Shown piece after piece: positions 47,309-57,408 of a stretch of DNA of 64,000 bases. The first letter of the stretch is position 1; every line of letters begins with the position of its first letter. The position numbers and the translations under genes were made by a program. Below the pieces are notes generated by a model, which was not told the DNA's origin, did not search any database, and was given only the letters and a program-made list of their open reading frames with translations. Origin of the DNA: Corynebacterium singulare (GTDB lineage Bacteria > Actinomycetota > Actinomycetes > Mycobacteriales > Mycobacteriaceae). The stretch spans positions 1,661,993 through 1,725,992 of the forward strand of contig NZ_CP010827.1 in the NCBI RefSeq assembly GCF_000833575.1. Direction: 5' to 3'.

Positions 47309-48378
47309 AACGGGTAATCGGTGTAGCCTTTTTCACCACCCGTGTAAAAGGTGGACTCGTCCGGCGCCGTGACTGGTAGCTCTTCTTTCCAGCGGCGTAC
47401 CAGGTCAGGGTTGGAAATGGTGAGGCGGCCAACAGCAACAGCGTCGCCGTGCTGCATGAGTTCCGCAGCTTCCTCGTGCTGGGTTACCTGCCCGAACCCA
47501 GAGTTGAGGAAGACGCGGGTGCGCCCATTCGCGCGCGCACGCGTCACCAGCTCGCTCACCAGCTCACCCGTGGGATCCGCGTGAAGGAAGGAAACATAGG
47601 CAAGGCCAAGGTCTGAGGTGGCGTCGAGAAGCCCGCCATAGGTGGCAAGCACGTCAGCGGGGTCCATCTCCTCAATGCCTTGGATGTTGTTCTGCGGGGA
47701 CAGGCGAATCGCCACTCGGTCTGCCCCAATCTCCTCTGCCACGGCTCGCACAATTTCCTCGACGAGTCTAAATCGATTCTCTGGTGTACCACCATAGGCG
47801 TCATCGCGGTGATTGGAGCTCGGGGCTAAGAACTGGTGAAGGAGGTACCCGTTGGCACCGTGAATTTCCACGCCGTCGAGGCCAGCATCGATGGCGTTAC
47901 GTGCACCTTGACGGAACTCATTGATGATGCGAGGAATCTCATCACTCTCAAGTGCTCGCGGCACAGGGCACTCCTTCCGAGATTCGAAGTCGCGCACCGC
48001 AGTGCCAGATGCCAGCGCCGATGGCGCGACCGGCTCAGCACCCTCTAGAAGGCTCGTGTGGGACAAGCGCCCGCCATTCATCACCTGCATGAAGATACGC
48101 CCACCTGCCTTGTGAACGGAGTCTGCAACCCGACGCCAACCGGCACTCTGCTCTGGGGTTTCGATACCTGGCTGGCCGGGGAAAGCACGGCCGCTCACTG
48201 CCGGAAAGACACCTTCGGTGACGATGAGACCGAGCGAGGCTCGCTGCGTGTAGTAGGTCTCGTGCAACTGCGTGGGAATACCGTCACGCCCAGCGCGGGA
48301 GCGAGTCAGCGCTGCCATCGTCACACGGTTAGGGAGGGTCAAGGCTCCCAGCTCAAGGGAATCAAAAAGTGTAGCCAT
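47290..48378 (-). CDS. Old yellow enzyme family NADH:flavin oxidoreductase (NemA-like)
   Basis: A 362-residue FMN-dependent ene-reductase. MATLFDSLELGALTLPNRVTMAALTRSRA at the N-terminus, EIHGANGYLLHQFLAPSSNHRDDAYGG in the barrel, and VAVGRLTISNPDLVRRW near the C-terminus match the NemA/alkene reductase branch. It would reduce electrophiles such as N-ethylmaleimide or nitro-compounds with NAD(P)H; the natural substrate is unknown. Start at 48378; an extra GTG lies 9 bp upstream. Confidence 0.9.
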   Translation of the reverse strand: MATLFDSLELGALTLPNRVTMAALTRSRAGRDGIPTQLHETYYTQRASLGLIVTEGVFPAVSGRAFPGQPGIETPEQSAGWRRVADSVHKAGGRIFMQVMNGGRLSHTSLLEGAEPVAPSALASGTAVRDFESRKECPVPRALESDEIPRIINEFRQGARNAIDAGLDGVEIHGANGYLLHQFLAPSSNHRDDAYGGTPENRFRLVEEIVRAVAEEIGADRVAIRLSPQNNIQGIEEMDPADVLATYGGLLDATSDLGLAYVSFLHADPTGELVSELVTRARANGRTRVFLNSGFGQVTQHEEAAELMQHGDAVAVGRLTISNPDLVRRWKEELPVTAPDESTFYTGGEKGYTDYPFYRVSS

Positions 48379-48418
48379 GCACTCCACAACGCGGAGATAT
48401 CAGCGACCATTCCCCGTA

Positions 48419-49072
48419 TTATTCCACGTCGTTGGAGTCCTTGGGCTCGTGAAGGCTACGGCGATGGCGGGAGGCTGCCTGGGAACGGCGATTATCGATG
48501 AGCAACGGATTCTGCTCGGCTGGGACATCTGTGGCGGCCTCGGACTGCAGGATTCCTACCTGATCGAGTTTTCCGGAGGCCTCTCGCACGCGCTCTTGCG
48601 CGGCAAGCTGCTCAGGACTGCGACGAAGGGCCACTTGGCAGTAGACGAGGAAGGCCACGAACGTCGCCAGCGCGCCTACGTACATTCCGATGGAGGCCCC
48701 GTCCGCCGCGCTGCCGCGGTACCAGAAGCCCCACAGGTTAGAGAAGAAAGAGATGGTCACCATCATCCACGCCACGAGCGCCAGCGTGGTACGCCGCGTC
48801 ATAACCGTGGCGGTGGTGAACACACCGATGCCCACCAGCGCCAGCCACGCGCTGATGGCCTCAACGATGGACATTTTCACGCCCTCAGCTGTTGTTCCCA
48901 TCAGCAAAGCTTCCCATCCGCGAGCCGCTCCGGCGTACGGAAGTAACAGATAGGCCACCCACAGGACAACCGCTGCAATCAGCGCATAGCGGTGTGCGCC
49001 CAGTTCGATGGTCTTGGCCGCGCGGCGCTCGGCTGCGATGGCATCCTGTGCGGTGGTCACATCATCACTCAT
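48419..49072 (-). CDS. Membrane protein downstream of miaB (Rv2732c-like position)
   Basis: 217 residues with four hydrophobic segments (about 30-48, 68-88, 95-113 and 125-145) and a charged, Arg/Ser-rich C-terminal tail of about 65 residues. An equivalent membrane protein, Rv2732c, follows miaB in M. tuberculosis. Function is unknown. It starts 21 bp after the miaB stop and is likely co-transcribed. Confidence 0.75.
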   Translation of the reverse strand: MSDDVTTAQDAIAAERRAAKTIELGAHRYALIAAVVLWVAYLLLPYAGAARGWEALLMGTTAEGVKMSIVEAISAWLALVGIGVFTTATVMTRRTTLALVAWMMVTISFFSNLWGFWYRGSAADGASIGMYVGALATFVAFLVYCQVALRRSPEQLAAQERVREASGKLDQVGILQSEAATDVPAEQNPLLIDNRRSQAASRHRRSLHEPKDSNDVE

Positions 49073-49093
49073 GTCTTCGGAGCCTACTCTTCG

Positions 49094-50629
49094 CTAGCAG
49101 CCACAGGCATCCGCTGGTCCAGCAGGCGCACTTGGCTTGCCGACGCCCGGCAGGCCCAGCCCCACACCAATCGGCGCTGTAGTCGGGGTCTGACCAGCGG
49201 CCGACATATCCCCGGCCTTGGTACGACGATGCTCGGTCACTCCAGAATCAGCAACGAGGAAGAAGGAGCCCGAATCCGTCACCGTAGTGTGTACAACATC
49301 GCCAGGGCGGATTTCGGCGGAGATGTCCTTCCCGGAGGCGTCGACAGGCGCAAAGTGAACGAGGCGTCCATCGCGCGCGCGACCAGACATGCGGTGGGTT
49401 TCATCGTTCTTGCGGCCACCTTCTGCCTGAACCAAAAGTTCAACGTCTGTGCCAACCAGCGTGGCATTTTCCTCTGCTTGGATAGAATCCTGCAGAGCCA
49501 CGAGACGCTCAAAACGCTCTTGGACGATCTCCTTAGGGATCTGATTGTCCATCTCCGCTGCAGGGGTGCCCGGGCGAGGCGAATACTGGAACGTGAATGC
49601 CGAGGCAAACCGGGCGCGGCGCACCACGTCCATCGTGGCTTTGAAGTCTTCCTCGGTCTCACCGGGGAAGCCCACGATTATGTCGGTGGTAATCGCCGCA
49701 TGCGGCATTTTCTCGCGCACCTCATCGAGGATGCCGAAGAACTTCTTCGTGCGGTAGGAGCGGCGCATGTCCTTGAGCACCTTATCCGAACCCGATTGCA
49801 GGGGCATGTGCAGCTGTGGGCACACGGACGGAGTCTCTGCCATCGCATCGATAACATCTGAGGTGAACTCAGCCGGGTGCGGGGAGGTAAAGCGCAGGCG
49901 CTCCAGCCCTTCAATCTTGCCTACCTCGCGTAGCAGCTTAGAGAAGGCAAAACGGTCACGCGGCATATCCGGGTCAGCGAAGTTCACGCCATAGGCGTTG
50001 ACGTTCTGTCCCAGCAACGTGACCTCAGAAACGCCTTGGTCCACCAGAGCCTGAACCTCCGCAAGGATGTCACCGGGCCGACGGTCTTCTTCCTTGCCGC
50101 GCAGGGAAGGAACGATGCAGAACGTGCACGTGTTGTTGCAGCCCACCGAGACCGACACCCAGCCAGCGTATGCGGACTCGCGCTTCGCCGGGAGCACGGA
50201 CGGGAAAGCTTCAAGCGAGTCAACAATTTCGACCTGAGCTTCGTCATTATGGCGAGCGCGCTCGAGCAACGCAGGCAATGCCGCCATATTGTGCGTGCCG
50301 AAGACGGCATCGACCCACGGGGCATGGTCCAATACGGTGTCTTTATCCTTCTGTGCTAGGCAACCACCAACGGCGATCTGCATCCCCGGGTGGTTTTCCT
50401 TGGTCTTCTTGAGGGCGCCGAGAGTGCCATAAAGACGCTTGTCGGCGTTTTCTCGTACTGCGCAGGTATTAAAGACAACGAGGTCCGGCTCAACGTCGGC
50501 AGGCGCGGCCGTGTAGCCGGCTTCTTCAAGCAGGCCGGAAATGCGCTCGGAATCGTGCACGTTCATCTGGCAGCCAAAAGTGCGCACCTCGTAGGTGCGC
50601 GGCTGGTTTTCAGTTACAGGGGTGCTCAC
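49094..50629 (-). CDS. miaB: tRNA-2-methylthio-N6-dimethylallyladenosine synthase MiaB
   Basis: A radical SAM methylthiotransferase acting after MiaA on A37. 511 residues. The N-terminal UPF0004 domain has Cys20, Cys56 and Cys90 for one Fe-S cluster. The radical [11 protein letters not shown] gives Cys164, Cys168 and Cys171, and a TRAM domain follows (about 385-460). The C-terminal ~50 residues (Pro/Gly/Ala-rich, ending ADACGC) are an extension. GTG at 50629 is preferred: a TAGAAT -10 hexamer (50638-50643) ends 8 nt upstream, suggesting a leaderless transcript. Confidence 0.94.
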   Translation of the reverse strand: MSTPVTENQPRTYEVRTFGCQMNVHDSERISGLLEEAGYTAAPADVEPDLVVFNTCAVRENADKRLYGTLGALKKTKENHPGMQIAVGGCLAQKDKDTVLDHAPWVDAVFGTHNMAALPALLERARHNDEAQVEIVDSLEAFPSVLPAKRESAYAGWVSVSVGCNNTCTFCIVPSLRGKEEDRRPGDILAEVQALVDQGVSEVTLLGQNVNAYGVNFADPDMPRDRFAFSKLLREVGKIEGLERLRFTSPHPAEFTSDVIDAMAETPSVCPQLHMPLQSGSDKVLKDMRRSYRTKKFFGILDEVREKMPHAAITTDIIVGFPGETEEDFKATMDVVRRARFASAFTFQYSPRPGTPAAEMDNQIPKEIVQERFERLVALQDSIQAEENATLVGTDVELLVQAEGGRKNDETHRMSGRARDGRLVHFAPVDASGKDISAEIRPGDVVHTTVTDSGSFFLVADSGVTEHRRTKAGDMSAAGQTPTTAPIGVGLGLPGVGKPSAPAGPADACGC

Positions 50630-50748
50630 GTGGGGACATTCTAACGGCCCTGTGCAGCTACTCATAATGAGGCAACGCACGCCAAGCGTTATGCATTCGT
50701 TACACAAAGTTCCTCCATCACCCTCTCCCCGCACCTTATCCTTCTAAC

Positions 50749-50754
50749 TATGAT
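50749..50754 (+). promoter_or_regulatory. Possible -10 element of gluABCD
   Basis: TATGAT lies 29 bp before the gluA ATG in the miaB-gluA divergent gap. No good -35 hexamer is seen. A second option is TATACC about 18 bp before the ATG. Confidence 0.35.
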
Positions 50755-50783
50755 TCAGTTCACGTATACCAGGGTGGTGTGGC

Positions 50784-51533
50784 ATGGATGACACTTCGCG
50801 CCCCATGATAGAAATCTCCGGAGCCAACAAGTACTTCGGCGATTACCACGCACTCCGCAACATCAACCTGGAGATCGGCCGCGGCGACGTGGTGGTTGTG
50901 CTCGGCCCGTCCGGATCCGGCAAATCTACACTGTGCCGCACCATCAACCGCCTTGAAACCATCGAGGAAGGGAGCATCTCCATCGACGGCACCCTCCTCC
51001 CCGAGGAAGGCCGCGACCTAGCCAAACTGCGCGCGGACGTGGGCATGGTGTTCCAGCAGTTCAACCTCTTTCCGCACAAAACCATCAAAGACAACGTCAC
51101 CTTGGGCCCCATCAAGGTGCGCAAGATGAAGAAGGCGGAAGCCGAAGAGCTGGCCATGCAGCTTCTTGAGCGCGTCGGCATTGCCAACCAGGCAGAAAAG
51201 TATCCCGCTCAGCTTTCTGGCGGCCAGCAACAACGCGTGGCTATCGCCCGCGCCCTAGCGATGCGCCCCAAGGTCATGCTGTTCGACGAACCTACGTCGG
51301 CGCTCGACCCCGAAATGGTCAACGAAGTCCTCGATGTCATGACGGACCTTGCCAAGGAAGGCATGACCATGGTCGTGGTTACCCACGAAATGGGCTTCGC
51401 GCGCCGCGCTGCTGATCGCATTCTCTTCATGGCAGACGGAAGCATCGTCGAAGACACGGATCCTGACTCCTTCTTCACTAACCCGCAGTCAGACCGCGCC
51501 AAGGACTTCCTAGGCAAGATCCTTCAGCACTAA
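50784..51533 (+). CDS. gluA: Glutamate ABC transporter ATP-binding protein GluA
   Basis: Energises the GluABCD glutamate importer. 249 residues. Walker [11 protein letters not shown]-loop [10 protein letters not shown], signature LSGGQQQR, Walker [17 protein letters not shown] and switch His in VVTHEMGF are all intact. The sequence is very close to C. glutamicum GluA, with an extra N-terminal MDDTSRP; an alternative start at the Met in RPMIEISG would remove it. It is the first gene of the operon. Confidence 0.95.
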   Translation: MDDTSRPMIEISGANKYFGDYHALRNINLEIGRGDVVVVLGPSGSGKSTLCRTINRLETIEEGSISIDGTLLPEEGRDLAKLRADVGMVFQQFNLFPHKTIKDNVTLGPIKVRKMKKAEAEELAMQLLERVGIANQAEKYPAQLSGGQQQRVAIARALAMRPKVMLFDEPTSALDPEMVNEVLDVMTDLAKEGMTMVVVTHEMGFARRAADRILFMADGSIVEDTDPDSFFTNPQSDRAKDFLGKILQH

Positions 51534-51596
51534 ACACCACGACCACCTCGCTCTTTTTCAACTCATCCACCCACTGTTCTATCTAAGGAGAACCTC

Positions 51597-52484
51597 ATGT
51601 CTCGTTCCATTTCCCGCATCACTGCCACCGTTGCTGCTCTCGCTGCTTCAAGCTCCTTGCTCGTTGCCTGTGGCGGCGATTCCTCCGACTCTGCCGGCGG
51701 CGGCGAGGGTTTGCTCGCCCACATTGAGTCGGGCAACGTCACCCTAGGCACCAAATTCGATCAGCCGGGACTCGGCCTACGTGAAGGCGACGGTTCCATG
51801 ACCGGACTCGACGTAGATATCGCCACCTACGTGGTCAATCACATCGCTAAGGAGAATGGCTGGGAAGAGCCGGAGATCGAGTGGCGTGAGACCCCATCTG
51901 CACAGCGCGAGACTCTCATTGAGAACGGAGAGGTTGACCTCATCACCGCGACCTACTCGATCAACGCGTCCCGCGCCGAGAAGGTGAATTTCGCCGGCCC
52001 GTACCTCATCACTCACCAGGCACTGCTGACTCAGGAAGACAACAAAGAGATCACCGGCCTCGATGGCCTCGACGGCAAGATTCTCTGCTCGGTCACCGGA
52101 TCCACCCCGGCCCAGAAAGTCAAGGAAGCCCTACCGAGTGTTCAGCTACAGGAGTACGACACCTACTCCTCCTGTGTGGAAGCTTTGAGCCAGGGCAACG
52201 TTGACGCGATGACCACAGACGCGACCATCCTCAACGGCTACGCAGCGCAGAACCCGGGCAAGTTCAAGGTCGTAGAGCTGGAAAAGGACGGCAAGCCCTT
52301 CACGGACGAGTACTACGGCGCGGGCCTGAAGAAGGATGACCAAGAAGCAACCGACGCCGTGAACAAGGCATTGGAGGAGCTGCACTCCTCTGGCGAATTC
52401 GACAAACTCGTTTCCGCAAACCTGGACAAGGGTGAGGGCATCGACGAGGCCACCATCGGTGACCTGTCCTTCCTCGATTCCTAA
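51597..52484 (+). CDS. gluB: Glutamate-binding lipoprotein GluB
   Basis: The extracytoplasmic solute receptor of the importer. 295 residues. A signal peptide with lipobox LLVAC places the lipidated Cys at residue 25, followed by a Gly/Ser/Asp-rich linker. The family-3 solute-binding domain is recognised by EDLI-type elements (GEVDLITATYSINASRAEKVNFAGPY). Cys residues in ILCSVTG and YSSCVEA could form a disulfide. The gene lies 63 bp after gluA and is followed by a strong hairpin. Confidence 0.95.
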   Translation: MSRSISRITATVAALAASSSLLVACGGDSSDSAGGGEGLLAHIESGNVTLGTKFDQPGLGLREGDGSMTGLDVDIATYVVNHIAKENGWEEPEIEWRETPSAQRETLIENGEVDLITATYSINASRAEKVNFAGPYLITHQALLTQEDNKEITGLDGLDGKILCSVTGSTPAQKVKEALPSVQLQEYDTYSSCVEALSQGNVDAMTTDATILNGYAAQNPGKFKVVELEKDGKPFTDEYYGAGLKKDDQEATDAVNKALEELHSSGEFDKLVSANLDKGEGIDEATIGDLSFLDS

Positions 52485-52516
52485 AGGCCAGAAGCGACCT
52501 GTCACATCCACCGCAT

Positions 52517-52549
52517 AGTCTGCGCCGGGGCTACTCCTCGGCGCAGACT
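52517..52549 (+). terminator. Perfect 11-bp hairpin between gluB and gluC
   Basis: AGTCTGCGCCG (52517-52527) pairs with CGGCGCAGACT (52539-52549) around an 11-nt loop, 32 bp after gluB. No T-run follows. Such stem-loops after binding-protein genes usually stabilise the upstream mRNA or attenuate the permease genes, giving excess receptor. Confidence 0.75.
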
Positions 52550-52567
52550 CGTTAGTAGGAGAATTTT

Positions 52568-53254
52568 ATGGACTCCATGTGGGCTACACTCGGCCCCGAG
52601 TTATGGCCAGCCTTTTGGCTCACCATCCAGCTGACTTTCTGGTCCGCACTAGGCGCAATGATTGTGGGCACCATCCTTACAGCCATGCGTGTTTCCCCAG
52701 TAGGCATCTTGCGCTGGATTGCCACCACGTACATCACCATAGTGCGCAATACCCCGCTCACACTTATCATCCTGTTCTGCTCCTTCGGCTTGTACCAGAA
52801 TTTGGGCTTGACCTTGGCAAGCAGGGATTCTTCGACCTTCCTCGTGGACAACAATTTCCGCCTCGCTATTGTTGGCTTCATTCTCTACACCTCAGCCTTC
52901 GTTGCGGAGTCACTGCGATCCGGCATTAACACGGTGGACTTTGGTCAGGCTGAGGCAGCTCGTTCATTGGGGTTGAGTTTCTCGCAGACCTTCAACACAA
53001 TCATTTTTCCCCAGGCAGTCCGCGCAGCCATCGTTCCGTTGGGCAACACGCTCATCGCTCTGACAAAGAACACAACCATCGCTTCCGCTATCGGCGTCGC
53101 GGAAGCCTCCCTGCTCATGAAGTCGACGATTGAGATGCACGCGAGCCAGCTGTTCCTCATCTTCTTCATCTTCGCGGTGGGCTTTATCATTCTGACCCTG
53201 CCCATGGGCCTTGGCCTGGGCAAGCTTTCTGAGACCTTGGCGGTGAAGAAGTAA
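52568..53254 (+). CDS. gluC: Glutamate ABC transporter permease GluC
   Basis: One of two membrane subunits of the glutamate importer. 228 residues with about five membrane segments. The EAA loop, which docks the ATPase, reads [32 protein letters not shown] ribosome binding site precedes the ATG. Its stop overlaps the gluD start by one base (TAATG), showing translational coupling. Confidence 0.94.
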   Translation: MDSMWATLGPELWPAFWLTIQLTFWSALGAMIVGTILTAMRVSPVGILRWIATTYITIVRNTPLTLIILFCSFGLYQNLGLTLASRDSSTFLVDNNFRLAIVGFILYTSAFVAESLRSGINTVDFGQAEAARSLGLSFSQTFNTIIFPQAVRAAIVPLGNTLIALTKNTTIASAIGVAEASLLMKSTIEMHASQLFLIFFIFAVGFIILTLPMGLGLGKLSETLAVKK

Positions 53255-54192
53255 TGGCTGTACGCGCAACTGTGCTTTATGACGCCCCTGGTCCGAAAGG
53301 TAAGCGTCGAAACCTTATCTACACGATCCTCACCTTGGTGCTGGGAGCAGCAGCGCTGTATTGGGTATTGTCCACGTTGGCTGGGCGCGGTCAGCTCGCG
53401 TCTGAGTTATGGACCCCGTTTCTCAACAGCCAAACATGGACGACCTATCTGCTCCCCGGCCTTCGCGGCACTATCTTCTCGGCGGTGGCCTCGATCATCT
53501 TCGCGATCATCTTCGGTGTGATTTTTGGCCTTGGCCGTTTGAGCGAGAATGCCATCATCCGCGGCGTGTGCGGTGTGGTTGTGGAATTCTTCCGCGCCAT
53601 CCCGGTGCTTCTGCTCATGATCTTTGCCTATCAGCTCTTTGCCATCTACAACGTGGTGCCGTCCAAGCACTTGGCTTTTAGTGCCGTGGTTTTCGCTCTC
53701 ACGTTGTACAACGGCTCTGTCGTGGCTGAGATCCTGCGCTCGGGGATCAAGTCACTACCGAGGGGACAAACGGAAGCGGCGCGCGCGTTGGGTCTCTCGC
53801 ATAACCAAACAATGGTGACGATCCTGCTGCCCCAAGCCGTAGCCGCGATGCTTCCGGCCCTGATCTCGCAGATGATCATTGCGCTGAAGGACTCGGCCTT
53901 GGGCTATCAGATCGGCTACATCGAGGTGGTGCGCTCCGGAATCCAGTCAGCGTCCTACAACAAGAACTACGTAGCCTCGCTCGTCGTTGTGGCAATCATC
54001 ATGATTCTCATCAACTGGGGCTTGAGCCTTCTTGCTGAGCGCATCGAGCGCCAGCTACGTGCTGGCCGTGCCCGCAGAAATATCATGGCAAAAGTTCCTG
54101 AGCAGCGAGACCAAGGCCTCGATACCAAGGACAACATTAACGTGGACTGGCACTCGGAGAGCTACAAAGAAATCCGCAACCCCGCCGAATAA
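53254..54192 (+). CDS. gluD: Glutamate ABC transporter permease GluD
   Basis: The second membrane subunit. 312 residues with membrane segments at about 25-45, 70-95, 105-130, 145-165, 205-220 and 250-270. The EAA loop reads [25 protein letters not shown]. The last ~45 residues are a charged cytoplasmic tail. It is the last gene of the operon. It ends 35 bp from the convergent recX stop, with no clear terminator between. Confidence 0.94.
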   Translation: MAVRATVLYDAPGPKGKRRNLIYTILTLVLGAAALYWVLSTLAGRGQLASELWTPFLNSQTWTTYLLPGLRGTIFSAVASIIFAIIFGVIFGLGRLSENAIIRGVCGVVVEFFRAIPVLLLMIFAYQLFAIYNVVPSKHLAFSAVVFALTLYNGSVVAEILRSGIKSLPRGQTEAARALGLSHNQTMVTILLPQAVAAMLPALISQMIIALKDSALGYQIGYIEVVRSGIQSASYNKNYVASLVVVAIIMILINWGLSLLAERIERQLRAGRARRNIMAKVPEQRDQGLDTKDNINVDWHSESYKEIRNPAE

Positions 54193-54227
54193 GGACTCTA
54201 CACAGAAACATTCAGGAGAGCTGACGC

Positions 54228-54821
54228 TCAAGAGAGCTCAGCGATGCGGGCATCCAGCGCCTCAATGGACACCCGCATCGTCAGCCCTTGGCTGTAGCCG
54301 CGGCGCGCCAACGTCCCCACGATGCGCCGCAAGAACTTGTCGCGCTCATGACGATCCGCCGGCACCTTCTTTAACGTTCGGGCCTTCTTCTCCGCCACCT
54401 GGCGAGCTACGCTTTCCTCGGAATCCTCGGTGACCTGTTCCAAGGCCGCGGCACGGTCTGCGGCCTCCACGCCCTTATCCTTGAGCTCCAAGTTCAAAGC
54501 TCGTGCGGATTTACCACGGCGCACATGCCGCTGGCGTACCCACTCACGCGCGAAACTTGCATCGTTGATGAGGCCAACTTCTGCGAGGTCATCGAGCACC
54601 GCATCGATCACATCTGGCTCGAATTCAGCTGCGATGAGTCGGTCACGAAGTTCCTTACGGGAACGCGCTCGCTGGTCCAAAAGACCAAGCGCACGTGACC
54701 TCACGTCGGCCTTAGACTCTTCAGCCTCAACGTCGATGAGATGCCCACCAACAGCACCTGATTCATAGTCTTCAAGTGTGCGGCGGAGCTTCTCTATTTT
54801 CTCGGGCGACGGTTGAACCAT
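54228..54821 (-). CDS. recX: RecA regulatory protein RecX
   Basis: Binds RecA filaments and limits their extension. 197 residues, all-helical, with three-helix RecX repeats: SRALGLLDQRARSRKELRDRL, LAEVGLINDASFAREWVRQR and the GRxGKSARALNLELKDKGV segment. It starts 14 bp after recA, so it is expressed by read-through from the recA promoter, as in other actinobacteria. Confidence 0.93.
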   Translation of the reverse strand: MVQPSPEKIEKLRRTLEDYESGAVGGHLIDVEAEESKADVRSRALGLLDQRARSRKELRDRLIAAEFEPDVIDAVLDDLAEVGLINDASFAREWVRQRHVRRGKSARALNLELKDKGVEAADRAAALEQVTEDSEESVARQVAEKKARTLKKVPADRHERDKFLRRIVGTLARRGYSQGLTMRVSIEALDARIAELS

Positions 54822-54835
54822 CTATATCTCTGGGC

Positions 54836-55972
54836 CTAGTCGTCGTCGAAATCGACGTTCGGAACCAAATCTACTGCCTCATCAGTCAGCGGATCGTCTG
54901 CGCCGGGCACATCCATGGCAACATCCTCCCCTGCCTCAGCAGCAGCAGCGGAGCCTACTCCAAGCTTGACGAAGATCTTCTTCTCAATCTCATCCGCCAA
55001 ATCCGGATTCTCCTTGAGGAAGTTGCGAGCCTTTTCCTTGCCCTGGCCCAACTGGTCACCTTCATAAGTAAACCAAGAGCCAGACTTCTTGATGAAGCCA
55101 TGCTCAACACCCAAGTCAATGATGGAGGATTCGCGGGAGATTCCTTCGCCATACATGATGTCGAACTCAGCGATCTTGAACGGCGGGGACACTTTGTTCT
55201 TCACGATCTTGAGCTTGGTGCGGTTGCCAATGGCGTCCTGGCCGTCCTTGAGAGTCTGAATACGGCGAATATCGCAGCGCACGGACGCATAGAATTTCAG
55301 CGCTTTACCACCGGTGGTGGTTTCCGGCGAGCCGAACATCACACCGATCTTTTCACGCAGCTGGTTAATAAAGATGGCGGTGGTACCGGAGTTGTACAGC
55401 GCGCCAGTCATCTTACGCAGTGCCTGGGACATCAACCGAGCTTGCAGGCCGACGTGGCTATCACCCATCTCGCCCTCGATCTCTGCCTTCGGCGTCAGGG
55501 CCGCCACGGAGTCAATCACGATGATGTCAATAGCACCGGAACGCACCAGCATGTCCGCAATCTCCAGCGCTTGCTCACCCGTGTCAGGCTGGGACACCAG
55601 AAGATTGTCCGTATCGACACCCAAAAGACGTGCATATTCCGGATCAAGCGCGTGCTCAGCATCGATGAATGCCGCGATGCCGCCTTCCTTTTGTGCAGAT
55701 GCGATGGCGTGGAGAGCCACAGTGGTTTTACCCGAGGACTCTGGCCCATAAATCTCCACGATGCGTCCACGCGGGAAACCACCGACACCCAAAGCAATAT
55801 CGATGGCGGTGTTGCCGGAGGAAATGGCTTGAATTGGCGGGCGTTCATCGTCCCCCAGACGCATGACCGCGCCTTTGCCGAAATCCTTTTCAATCATGGA
55901 CATCGCGGCGTCAAGGGCCTTCTGACGATCGTCACCCTTGTTTGCTGCCGAGGACTTCTTCTTAGTAGCCAT
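54836..55972 (-). CDS. recA: Recombinase RecA
   Basis: Strand-exchange recombinase and co-protease for LexA. 378 residues, full length, with no intein. Walker A GPESSGKT is at 76-83; [20 protein letters not shown] (L1 region) and [20 protein letters not shown] (L2) are intact. The C-terminus is acidic, ending NVDFDDD. A ~250-bp leader region upstream contains a good SOS box. Confidence 0.97.
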   Translation of the reverse strand: MATKKKSSAANKGDDRQKALDAAMSMIEKDFGKGAVMRLGDDERPPIQAISSGNTAIDIALGVGGFPRGRIVEIYGPESSGKTTVALHAIASAQKEGGIAAFIDAEHALDPEYARLLGVDTDNLLVSQPDTGEQALEIADMLVRSGAIDIIVIDSVAALTPKAEIEGEMGDSHVGLQARLMSQALRKMTGALYNSGTTAIFINQLREKIGVMFGSPETTTGGKALKFYASVRCDIRRIQTLKDGQDAIGNRTKLKIVKNKVSPPFKIAEFDIMYGEGISRESSIIDLGVEHGFIKKSGSWFTYEGDQLGQGKEKARNFLKENPDLADEIEKKIFVKLGVGSAAAAEAGEDVAMDVPGADDPLTDEAVDLVPNVDFDDD

Positions 55973-56029
55973 TTACTTCCTCACTATGTCGAGCGTTCTA
56001 ACTGTGGTGTAATTCTTGCTTTTATCGGA

Positions 56030-56048
56030 CCCGTGACGAATGCACGGG
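56030..56048 (-). other. Small hairpin in the recA leader
   Basis: CCCGTG and CACGGG form a 6-bp stem with a 7-nt loop, 58-76 bp upstream of the recA start. There is no T-run. It may be a weak terminator for the upstream lipoprotein gene or a feature of the recA leader. Confidence 0.35.
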
Positions 56049-56173
56049 AGTTACTTATTTAGACTTCAGTGCGAGGGAATCGGTTCCCAGGCCTGTCAAC
56101 AAGTGCGATTCCGCCCTTGTTCCAAGCCACGCCGAAACTCTATCGCCCCTGCCGGACTCCACCCACACAATAC

Positions 56174-56189
56174 ACACACATGTGTTCGA
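56174..56189 (-). promoter_or_regulatory. Probable SOS box of recA
   Basis: On the minus strand TCGAACACATGTGTGT matches the corynebacterial LexA consensus TCGAACACATGTTCGA at 13 of 16 positions by eye. It lies about 200 bp upstream of recA. A GATAGA -10-like element is 35-40 bp further toward recA, so the box would overlap the -35 region. Confidence 0.7.
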
Positions 56190-56220
56190 TTTCCCACTTC
56201 CCCGATGGTGTGTCGAACGG

Positions 56221-56709
56221 CTACTGCTTCACCCAAGGGCCATCTTGTTCGGATCGCACAAAGGTCACCTGTTCATCCGCAGGAAGCACTGCCACAACGC
56301 CACCCATGGTCCCACACACATCGAGGTCTTTCTGCGAAGCCTTAGTCGTCACATATTTCGAAAAACCTGGCTCGTTGACGTCACGATAGATTTCCACCTG
56401 GCCCCGCGATGGCGGACTCCATTTATCCTCGTCGTCGGAGCCACCCTGCCACGTGCCGCCACTTGCCTCATCTACATCCCATTCGGTGGCACCTGAGCAA
56501 ATAAAGATGACACGCTGATAGGACGAATCGAAGAAATCGCCGACCGCCATTGACACCCTGCCAGGTTCCCCATCCTCTACGCCCGCAGCGGCGTCGATGT
56601 TATCGATAATGTTTGAAGAGCCAAACAGGAAACAACCCGCCAAAACGGTACTGGCGGCACAGGCAACCACACCTGTCCCCAAAACTCGTATCGGTAGAGC
56701 TTTACCCAT
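56221..56709 (-). CDS. Putative lipoprotein
   Basis: 162 residues. A signal peptide with lipobox LAGC gives lipidation at Cys26 (STVLAGCFLFG). The mature part is acidic and contains two further Cys (IFICSGA and LDVCGTM) that could pair. No domain is recognised. The start MGKALPIRV at 56709 is preferred over an upstream in-frame Met. It is divergent from bioY and precedes recA on the same strand. Confidence 0.7.
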   Translation of the reverse strand: MGKALPIRVLGTGVVACAASTVLAGCFLFGSSNIIDNIDAAAGVEDGEPGRVSMAVGDFFDSSYQRVIFICSGATEWDVDEASGGTWQGGSDDEDKWSPPSRGQVEIYRDVNEPGFSKYVTTKASQKDLDVCGTMGGVVAVLPADEQVTFVRSEQDGPWVKQ

Positions 56710-56758
56710 GCCACAAGAGTACCCCTTTTGGGGTAGTTCCATCCACCAAAAGCAAAGC

Positions 56759-56773
56759 TTGAACAGTGTTCAA
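56759..56773. promoter_or_regulatory. BioQ operator upstream of bioYMN
   Basis: TTGAAC-AGT-GTTCAA is a perfect inverted repeat and contains the TGAAC-N3-GTTCA motif recognised by BioQ, the TetR-type biotin regulator of corynebacteria. It is 48 bp upstream of bioY. The BioQ gene itself is not in this window. Confidence 0.8.
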
Positions 56774-56820
56774 AAGTGTCCGTTTGCTGCACACTTATCC
56801 CTCTGGATAAGCTTTGGTCC

Positions 56821-57399
56821 ATGAAAAAGAATTCCGTCGCTCTCGACATTGCGTACGTCGCCGTCTTCACTGCGCTCATCATTGTCTTCGCCTTTGTCTC
56901 CATCCCAACGCCGACCGCCGGTGTGCCCATTGTTTTGCAGAATGCAGTAATCATCCTCGCGGGCCTCGTTTTGGGTGGGCGCCGAGGCCTTTTCGTGGGA
57001 CTCCTCTTCTTGATGCTGGGCCTCGTCGGCCTGCCCATCCTTGCAGGTGGGCGTAGTGCACTGAGCGCCATTGCGGGCCCGACTGTGGGTTACCTCGTGG
57101 GCTACATCATCTCCCCAGCGATCACCGGCCTCATCGCCTACCGCGCTCCGCGCAATAAAACGGGTATGACCGTCACGCTCGCCATCGCCGGTATCGTCGG
57201 CCTGGCCATCCAGTATTTCTGCGGCAGCATTGGTCTTATGATCCGCTCTGGGATGTCCTTCGGTGCGGCCATCCTGGCCCAAGGCCCCTTCATCGTCCCG
57301 GATCTCATCAAGGTCGTTGTCATGGTCGTTATCGCCATCGGTGTCCACGCCGCCTTCCCAGATCTCATGGGACGCCGCGCTCAGTCGACGCATCGCTAG
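56821..57399 (+). CDS. bioY: Biotin ECF transporter S component BioY
   Basis: The biotin-binding membrane subunit of an energy-coupling-factor transporter. 192 residues, six hydrophobic segments. VPIVLQNAVIILAGLVLGGRRG and the GLPILAGG segment are BioY signatures. The start MKKNSVALDIAYVAV at 56821 is chosen; there is no strong ribosome binding site and a -10-like GATAAG is 12 nt upstream, so the transcript may be leaderless or nearly so. bioM follows after 9 bp. Confidence 0.94.
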   Translation: MKKNSVALDIAYVAVFTALIIVFAFVSIPTPTAGVPIVLQNAVIILAGLVLGGRRGLFVGLLFLMLGLVGLPILAGGRSALSAIAGPTVGYLVGYIISPAITGLIAYRAPRNKTGMTVTLAIAGIVGLAIQYFCGSIGLMIRSGMSFGAAILAQGPFIVPDLIKVVVMVVIAIGVHAAFPDLMGRRAQSTHR

Positions 57400-57408
57400 G
57401 GCACTGCC

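Noticed and set aside
54776..56062. 428-codon open frame antisense to recA
   Set aside because: It mirrors the recA codon pattern on the opposite strand in a high-GC genome; recA is certain, and the antisense product has no recognisable domain.
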